Below are positions 4,950 to 9,515 of a stretch of 9,515 bases of DNA, piece by piece. Position 1 is the first letter of the stretch. Each line of letters starts with the position of its first letter. The position numbers were made by a program, and so were the translations under genes. The stretch covers positions 314 through 9,828 of the forward strand of contig DOIX01000406.1 of NCBI GenBank assembly GCA_003511885.1, written 5' to 3'. The stretch is from Cyanobacteria bacterium UBA11153. Its GTDB lineage: Bacteria; Cyanobacteriota; Cyanobacteriia; Cyanobacteriales; Coleofasciculaceae. The notes below the pieces were generated by a model. That model did not search any database. It saw only the letters and a program-made list of their open reading frames with translations, and was not told where the DNA came from.

Positions 4950-7549
4950 CAACTGCAATTTCTACACCGTCGGCTGCGGAGTTTAATGGGACAACCATTG
5001 ATATTCCTGCTCAATCGTCAGACGGGATTGTGCCCGAAAAACCAGCAACATCTGCCTCTGGTGCATTAACCACTACCACAGGAACTTTTACCACCTTTCT
5101 CGCTCCCTTGACGAAGGAGACTTTCATAGAAGTTGTGGCGGGAGTGGAAAGCAAACTCGAAGTGGTACATCAAACCCTATCGATGCTGCTAACCAGCCAA
5201 GGGTTTGAAACAGTTCTTCAAGAAATGTTAAATGCCATTACATTGAAGACAGCCGAACTACTAGGTGCAGATAGAACGACTATTTTTCTACTGGATGAAG
5301 ACAAAAATGAATTATTTTCAATCGTAGCAGAGGGAGGAAATGGCAAAACCATAGAAATCCGCATCCCCGCAGATCAAGGGATTGCGGGAGAAGTGGCGAC
5401 TTTTAAGAAAGTTGTCAACATTCCCTACGATTTCTTTGACGATCCGCGTTCCGAGGGTTCCAAGAAGCTCTATAAAAAAACCGGATACCGTACTTATACG
5501 ATGTTGACCATGCCCCTGTTGAACGAACAGGGTGGTTTGGTCGCTGTAGTCCAATTACTCAACAAGTTAAAAAGTCAACACGAACCTGATGCCCCCCTAG
5601 AAGAAAAAATCGATCGCGGGGGTTTTACAGAGACAGATCAAAAACTGTTTGAGGAATTTGCCCCATCGATTCGCTTGATTCTGGAGTCCTCCAAATCATT
5701 CTATCTGGCAACTCAGCAGCAGCGAGCAGCGAATGCTCTGATTAAAGCCACAGAATCCTTAAGCAAGGCAAGTTTGGATTTAGAAGACACTCTGAAACGA
5801 GTGATGGATGAAGCCAAAGAATTGATGAACGCAGATAGATCGACATTATGGTTGATCGATCGCGATCGCAACGACTTATGGACGAAAATATCCCTCCCAG
5901 ATGGCTCGAAGAGGGAAATGCGCGTCCCCATGGGTGTAGGCTTTGTCGGACAAGTGGGGAAAACACCTGAAGTTCTGAATATCCCCTTCGATTTGTACGA
6001 TCATCCCGATTCAACCACATCAAAAAGGCTGGATCGGGAAAATGGTTACCGCACCTGCAGCCTACTCTGTATGCCAGTTTATAACGCCGATAAGGAATTG
6101 ATCGGCGTTACTCAATTGGTAAACAAGAAAAAGAAAGGTGAATTCCCCCCGTACAATCCAGAAGATTGGCCTGCTGCACCAGAATGCTGGAAGGCAAGTT
6201 TCGATCAAAGCGATATCGCTTTTATGGAAGCCTTCAATATCCAAGCAGGTGTCGCCCTGCAAAATGCCAAATTGTTTGCCACCGTCAAACAACAAGAGCA
6301 GATGCAGCGAGATATCCTCCGAAGTTTGACTAACGGAGTAATTTCCACCGATAAATCTGGTAAAGTAATTGCCGCCAATGAAAGTGCCAAACAATTACTA
6401 GGTTTTAGTAAAGAAGACAACATTGAAGGTTTATCTGTACCAGATCTAGTCAAAATTAAAGATGGCGACTTTAAAAAATGGTTTGCTGATGCCATTGCAG
6501 CCCAAGACGAAAAAGCCCGCAATCAATACTACCCCGATCAAACCCTAGTACCTCCCAGCAAAGAAGAACAACACAGCGTTCATCTTTCCATCAACTCCAT
6601 CGCCGATGCCTCCGATGCCAGCAACGTCTACGGTGCATTGGTAGTAATGGACGACATCAGCGACGAGAAACGCCTCAAAACAACCATGTATCGCTACATG
6701 ACCCAAGAAGTAGCAGAAGAGTTGCTCAAAGGCGGCGAAGCCAAAATGGGAGGCGATCGCAAAGAAGTTTCCGTACTCTTCTCCGATATTCGCAGCTACA
6801 CTACCCTAACTGAAAAACTTCAGGCCGAAGAGGTAGTCAGTATGCTCAACGAATATTTTGAGTCCATGGTAGAGGCCATCTTTAAATATAAAGGAACCCT
6901 CGATAAATACATCGGCGATGCCATCATGGCTGTCTTTGGTTCCCCCTTACCCCTACCGGATCACGCCTGGAGGTCAGTCCAAACAGCAGTGGAAATGCGC
7001 CACCGATTAGCAGACTTTAATGCCCGTCGTCGCTCTGAAAATAAAGAACAAATCAACATTGGGATGGGGATTAACTCCGATAGCGTGATTAGCGGTAACA
7101 TTGGTTCCAGCAAACGGATGGAATTTACGGCCATCGGTGATGGAGTAAACTTAGGTTCTCGCTTGGAAAGTGCCAGCAAACAATATGGCTGTGACATTAT
7201 CATTAGCGAATACACCTTTGCACCTTGTAAGGATCTAATCTGGCACAGAGAGCTTGACTGTATTCGAGTCAAAGGAAAAAACGATCCCGTAAGAATCTAT
7301 GAAGTCGTAGAGCTTTGTTCCGAACCAATTACTGCTGAAAGGGAAAAAATTATCGATCTTTACCATAAAGGTCGAAAATTATACTTAGATCGACAGTTTC
7401 GTAAAGCTTGGAACGAGTTTGCTACCATTGTAGAGGAACTCGATCCCAAAGATAAATCAGCTAAGTTGCAAATGGAACGGAGTCAGCACTTTGTCAATAA
7501 CCCCCCACCAGATGACTGGGATGGGGTATGGACAATGACTGAAAAGTAG
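4946..7549 (+). CDS. cyaB: Class III adenylate cyclase with tandem GAF and PAS domains (CyaB1/CyaB2 type)
   Basis: Cytosolic enzyme making cAMP from ATP. The 867-residue protein has no membrane segment. After a low-complexity Ser/Thr/Ala tail (1-50) come GAF-A (about 86-245), GAF-B (about 277-440), a PAS domain (about 455-575), a linker helix and the catalytic domain (about 600-788). Last is a TPR-like helical pair (about 798-840) and the tail PPPDDWDGVWTMTEK. This order is that of Anabaena CyaB1 and CyaB2, whose GAF domains bind cAMP and activate the enzyme. NKxF-type GAF motifs are present but imperfect: N206-K207...F227...D231-Q232 in GAF-A and N393-K394...F419...D423-I424 in GAF-B, so the final Glu is replaced in both. 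Catalytic residues are complete: metal-binding Asp614 (FSDIRSYT) and Asp658 (YIGDAIMAVFG), Lys654 and Thr728 (FTAIG) for adenine selection as in class IIIb, and Asn735 and Arg739 (NLGSRLE) for the transition state. The start is the first ATG after an in-frame stop (4934); its ribosome site is weak (AAGAG). Assignment to cyclase is firm; orthology to CyaB1 versus CyaB2 is not decided. Confidence 0.95.
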   Translation: MTTAISTPSAAEFNGTTIDIPAQSSDGIVPEKPATSASGALTTTTGTFTTFLAPLTKETFIEVVAGVESKLEVVHQTLSMLLTSQGFETVLQEMLNAITLKTAELLGADRTTIFLLDEDKNELFSIVAEGGNGKTIEIRIPADQGIAGEVATFKKVVNIPYDFFDDPRSEGSKKLYKKTGYRTYTMLTMPLLNEQGGLVAVVQLLNKLKSQHEPDAPLEEKIDRGGFTETDQKLFEEFAPSIRLILESSKSFYLATQQQRAANALIKATESLSKASLDLEDTLKRVMDEAKELMNADRSTLWLIDRDRNDLWTKISLPDGSKREMRVPMGVGFVGQVGKTPEVLNIPFDLYDHPDSTTSKRLDRENGYRTCSLLCMPVYNADKELIGVTQLVNKKKKGEFPPYNPEDWPAAPECWKASFDQSDIAFMEAFNIQAGVALQNAKLFATVKQQEQMQRDILRSLTNGVISTDKSGKVIAANESAKQLLGFSKEDNIEGLSVPDLVKIKDGDFKKWFADAIAAQDEKARNQYYPDQTLVPPSKEEQHSVHLSINSIADASDASNVYGALVVMDDISDEKRLKTTMYRYMTQEVAEELLKGGEAKMGGDRKEVSVLFSDIRSYTTLTEKLQAEEVVSMLNEYFESMVEAIFKYKGTLDKYIGDAIMAVFGSPLPLPDHAWRSVQTAVEMRHRLADFNARRRSENKEQINIGMGINSDSVISGNIGSSKRMEFTAIGDGVNLGSRLESASKQYGCDIIISEYTFAPCKDLIWHRELDCIRVKGKNDPVRIYEVVELCSEPITAEREKIIDLYHKGRKLYLDRQFRKAWNEFATIVEELDPKDKSAKLQMERSQHFVNNPPPDDWDGVWTMTEK

Positions 7550-7575
7550 AGTCCAGGGTGAAGGAGGAAATCTCA

Positions 7576-7593
7576 AGAATCCTTAAGGATTCT
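7576..7593. repeat. Perfect 18-bp palindrome after the cyclase gene
   Basis: AGAATCCTTAAGGATTCT, its own reverse complement with no loop, 27 bp after the cyclase stop codon. It could contribute to RNA 3'-end formation or stability. It is not followed by a T-run. Confidence 0.5.
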
Positions 7594-7634
7594 CCAGGAT
7601 TGAGTCTCAAGGGTGAAGTCTCAAAGCTTGAATT

Positions 7635-7656
7635 TGAAGTCTAAATCGAGACTTCA
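7635..7656 (+). terminator. Possible terminator hairpin of the cyclase transcript
   Basis: TGAAGTCT pairs with AGACTTCA (8-bp perfect stem, 6-nt loop AAATCG), 86 bp after the cyclase stop. The sequence that follows (TCCTTTGAC) has only a short T-run. Cyanobacteria lack Rho and often have poor-looking terminators, so this is a tentative call. Confidence 0.35.
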
Positions 7657-7660
7657 TCCT

Positions 7661-7688
7661 TTGACAATTGACAATTGTCAATTGTCAA
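7661..7688. repeat. 28-bp perfect palindrome made of four heptamers
   Basis: TTGACAA twice, then TTGTCAA twice, so a two-unit heptamer array is followed by its exact inverted copy. As RNA or single-stranded DNA it would form a 12-14 bp stem with almost no loop. The same heptamer in direct orientation lies at 1416-1429. Confidence 0.8.
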
Positions 7689-7797
7689 CTATTCATCAAG
7701 TTATTCCTGTCAATACCGATGTGGTAGTTGGGATAAAAATAATAATTTTCAAAAACTAAGTTTTCAATTCCACAGAATAGGAGTTTGATTATCTTTT

Positions 7798-7942
7798 TTT
7801 AATTTGATTGGCTAGGCAAAATCGCATCTTCGGTAAAAATCCCACCTGTGGCAGCAAAGTTTAGGGCAGGATTTTCAAAACAATCCGGATCTTAGCCCAG
7901 GATTGTTGAAAACATACAGATGCCTCAATAAATCAAATTAAA
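7798..7942. repeat. 145-bp foldable inverted-repeat unit
   Basis: TTTAATTTGATT (7798-7809) is perfectly complementary to AATCAAATTAAA (7931-7942). The pairing extends inward, after a short mismatch, through AGGCA (7814-7818) and TGCCT (7921-7925). Inside lies a second hairpin: TTTTCA and ACAATCC (7872-7886) pair with GGATTGT and TGAAAA (7900-7912), with a two-base bulge. A small CCAC/GTGG hairpin also sits in the left arm. It may be another MITE-like element, as only TTT repeats at its edges, or a structured RNA. No known RNA family is recognised. Confidence 0.45.
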
Positions 7943-8076
7943 TTTCCCAACTCAATACAGGGGGAACCTAACAAATCCTCTACTGCTCTAGTAAGTCAGA
8001 GATTTGACAAACTATAACAGTGCGCTCTGGCTCCGTTACAGTACAAGCGATCTTATAGCCTCCCGATTAACCATCC
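7943..8076. other. Leader region of the CHASE2 gene
   Basis: No gene is seen. TTGACA (8004-8009) and TATAAC (8013-8018) occur but are too close together to be a -35/-10 pair. The promoter of the CHASE2 gene probably lies here but cannot be placed. There is no Shine-Dalgarno sequence before the ATG. Confidence 0.35.
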
Positions 8077-9515
8077 ATGTCTAAATGTGCAAACACACCA
8101 GCACTTCGTGCTCTATCTCAGGTTTTGTCCCAAATCAAAGAGATTGGTAGCTGGGTGATACGTCGCCCAGCATTAGTAACCAGTATCGCCGCAACTGGGT
8201 TAGTCGTGTTAGGGCGGCAAATGGAAATAATCGAGCCGTTAGAACTAAATGCCTACGATCGCATGGTACAACTGCGACCAGCATTACCACCAGACAACCG
8301 TCTCTTGGTGGTAGAAGTAACGGAAGCCGATATTCATGCTTTGGGATATCCCATCAATGATGGTTTAATTGCTCGCACTCTTAGGAACTTAGAGCAGTAT
8401 CAACCAGCCGCTATTGGCTTGGATATCTTGCGCGATGTCCCGATGGAGCCAGGTAACGCCGAGTTATTGAATCAGTTTCAAAAAAACCCTCACATTATTC
8501 CCATTTGTCAACTTCCGGATCCCAAAAATCCAGGTACGCCACCACCTCCAGGAATACCGGAAGCCCAAGCTGGTTTTGCCGATTTGGTGTTTGATGAAGG
8601 TGGCATTGTCCGTCGGGCGCTATTGTTTCACCACAAGCAAATTAAATCAGGTTGTACTACCAAACTTTCCTTTGCCTTTCAGCTCGCATGGCGCTACCTG
8701 AAAACCAAGGGAATTGAACCGGAAAACATCCAGAAAGATGGCATAGAACAACTGAAGCTGGGTAAAGCCATCTTTAAACCCCTCTTACCAAATTCAGGCA
8801 GCTACCAAAAAGCAGATGCTGGCGGTTATCAAATTTTATTGAATTATCGCTCTCCTGACAACTTGGCAGATACCGTCACCATTAGCGAGGTTCTCAATCA
8901 TCGCATCGATCCGAAATTAGTCAAAAATCGGATTGTTTTAGTTGGGGTGAGTGCCCCCAGTGAAAAAGATACCTTTTTTACTCCCTATAGCACAAAAGGG
9001 CAAAAAATTCAGAAAATGCCAGGTGTTACGATCCATGGTCAAATTATCAGTCAAATCCTCAGTACTGTTATTGATGGCAGCAAATTATGGTGGTTTTTGC
9101 CGGAATGGGGAGAAATTTTGTGGATTTGGGTTTGGTCTCTGACTGGCGGTATTCTGGTACGAGTTGTGCGCCATCCCGGACAACTCATGGTATTGGAAAC
9201 ACTCGCACTGACTCTTTTGGGGGGAACCTCCATCGCCTTATTTTTGGCATCGGGATGGGTTCCTGTCGCAGCACCTTGTTTGGGTTTGATTCTTGGCGGT
9301 ACTGGTGTCCTAGGTTATACAGCCTACCAAAGTCAACAAGAACGTGCCGAATTTGCTCGCCTAGTCTCGGAAAGAGATCGTAATATTATTGCCCTGCAAG
9401 CTCTATTAAAAGAGACCAGAAATGATTTACAACCCAGAAATGATTTACAGTCCATAAGTGGATTACAAACCAGCAACGAGCTACTGACAACTAATGACTT
9501 ACAAACCAGCAACGA
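8077..9515 (+). CDS. CHASE2 domain membrane sensor protein, 3' end outside the window
   Basis: Open from ATG 8077 (first ATG after the in-frame stop at 8068) to the window end: 479 codons, no stop. Residues 31-47 form a first membrane helix (PALVTSIAATGLVVLG). A large extracytoplasmic CHASE2 domain follows (about 52-335), with LLVVEVTEADIHALGYP, AAIGLDILRD, NRIVLVGVSAPSEKDTFFTPY and MPGVTIHGQIISQIL as its typical blocks. Three further hydrophobic helices follow (about 338-364, 370-391 and 395-415), ending in the cytosolic helix QQERAEFARLVSERDRNIIALQALL. This one-plus-three helix layout is the standard CHASE2 topology. CHASE2 proteins of cyanobacteria carry Ser/Thr kinase, histidine kinase, diguanylate or adenylate cyclase outputs; here the output lies downstream and is unknown. 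From residue 448 a six-residue tandem repeat begins. The ligand of CHASE2 is not established. The 527-bp spacing makes co-transcription with the upstream cyclase gene unlikely. Confidence 0.92.
   Translation, partial: MSKCANTPALRALSQVLSQIKEIGSWVIRRPALVTSIAATGLVVLGRQMEIIEPLELNAYDRMVQLRPALPPDNRLLVVEVTEADIHALGYPINDGLIARTLRNLEQYQPAAIGLDILRDVPMEPGNAELLNQFQKNPHIIPICQLPDPKNPGTPPPPGIPEAQAGFADLVFDEGGIVRRALLFHHKQIKSGCTTKLSFAFQLAWRYLKTKGIEPENIQKDGIEQLKLGKAIFKPLLPNSGSYQKADAGGYQILLNYRSPDNLADTVTISEVLNHRIDPKLVKNRIVLVGVSAPSEKDTFFTPYSTKGQKIQKMPGVTIHGQIISQILSTVIDGSKLWWFLPEWGEILWIWVWSLTGGILVRVVRHPGQLMVLETLALTLLGGTSIALFLASGWVPVAAPCLGLILGGTGVLGYTAYQSQQERAEFARLVSERDRNIIALQALLKETRNDLQPRNDLQSISGLQTSNELLTTNDLQTSN
9418..9515 (+). 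repeat. 18-bp coding tandem repeat (hexapeptide) in the CHASE2 gene
   Basis: Five units of exactly six codons, RNDLQP, RNDLQS, ISGLQT, SNELLT and TNDLQT, followed by a truncated sixth, SNE, at the window edge. The consensus is x-N-D-L-Q-x. Leu recurs at every sixth position, which does not fit a heptad coiled coil. The repeat directly follows the cytosolic helix after the last membrane segment, so it probably forms a spacer between sensor and output domains. It may continue past the window. Confidence 0.8.

Noticed and set aside
5318..7272. Several open frames on both strands inside the cyclase gene
   Set aside because: They are shadows of the long, domain-supported cyclase frame.
7799..7895. 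Minus-strand 30-codon tail reading ENPALNFAATGGIFTEDAIL and a few more residues to a stop
   Set aside because: It looks protein-like, but it opens directly after a stop, has no start codon or homology I can name, and coincides with the inverted-repeat unit.
8951..9383. Plus- and minus-strand frames of 60-98 codons near the window end
   Set aside because: The continuous CHASE2 frame explains this region; the others are out of frame or antisense.
1..9515. CRISPR array, tRNA, rRNA, phage or toxin-antitoxin module
   Set aside because: No regularly spaced repeats with unique spacers, no cloverleaf or rRNA sequence, and no phage or toxin-like protein pair could be recognised. The tandem repeats present have no spacers.

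Overview
The window looks like chromosomal DNA of a cyanobacterium, probably a filamentous one. It carries at least eight copies of the HIP1 octamer GCGATCGC (for example 1727-1734, 2177-2184, 3073-3080, 3749-3756, 4196-4203, 6753-6760). It also has several families of tandem heptamers, many small inverted-repeat elements, and proteins of cyanobacterial type: a GAF-GAF-PAS adenylate cyclase, a CHASE2 protein and a DUF29 protein. The genus cannot be fixed from the sequence alone.

Layout. Positions 1-2270 are a graveyard of two dead genes. The first is an IS1634-family transposase (about 99-1141, plus strand) with many in-frame stops and a large internal deletion. The second is a DUF29-family gene (1620-2261, minus strand) with two nonsense codons. 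Each carries a small non-coding element with terminal inverted repeats and a target duplication, at 545-694 and 1753-1927. In both cases, removing the element and one copy of the duplication on paper restores the protein reading frame exactly. Two copies of a 105-bp repeat with TATAGC/GCTATA ends lie at 1460-1564 and 2575-2679. The second copy ends 58 bp before recN.

Positions 2738-4540 hold an intact recN (DNA repair, SMC-like). The 405-bp gap after it contains a third small inverted-repeat element (4601-4691), inserted in a TATCAAC heptamer run, and a CCCCATT heptamer array. Positions 4946-7549 encode an 867-residue GAF-GAF-PAS class III adenylate cyclase of the CyaB1/CyaB2 type, with all expected catalytic residues. 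A 12-codon leader reading frame overlaps its start codon by ATGA. A 527-bp gap follows, with perfect palindromes and a foldable 145-bp inverted-repeat unit. From 8077 to the window end runs the N-terminal 479 codons of a membrane-anchored CHASE2 sensor protein, whose output domain lies beyond the window and which ends here in an 18-bp (six-residue) tandem repeat.

How the genes relate. The cyclase and the CHASE2 protein are both signalling proteins, one cytosolic and one membrane sensor, but the gap and the structures between them argue for separate transcripts. recN is unrelated in function. I see no new multi-gene system. The main interest is the density of small non-autonomous elements with readable insertion footprints, the cyclase leader frame and the hexapeptide repeat.
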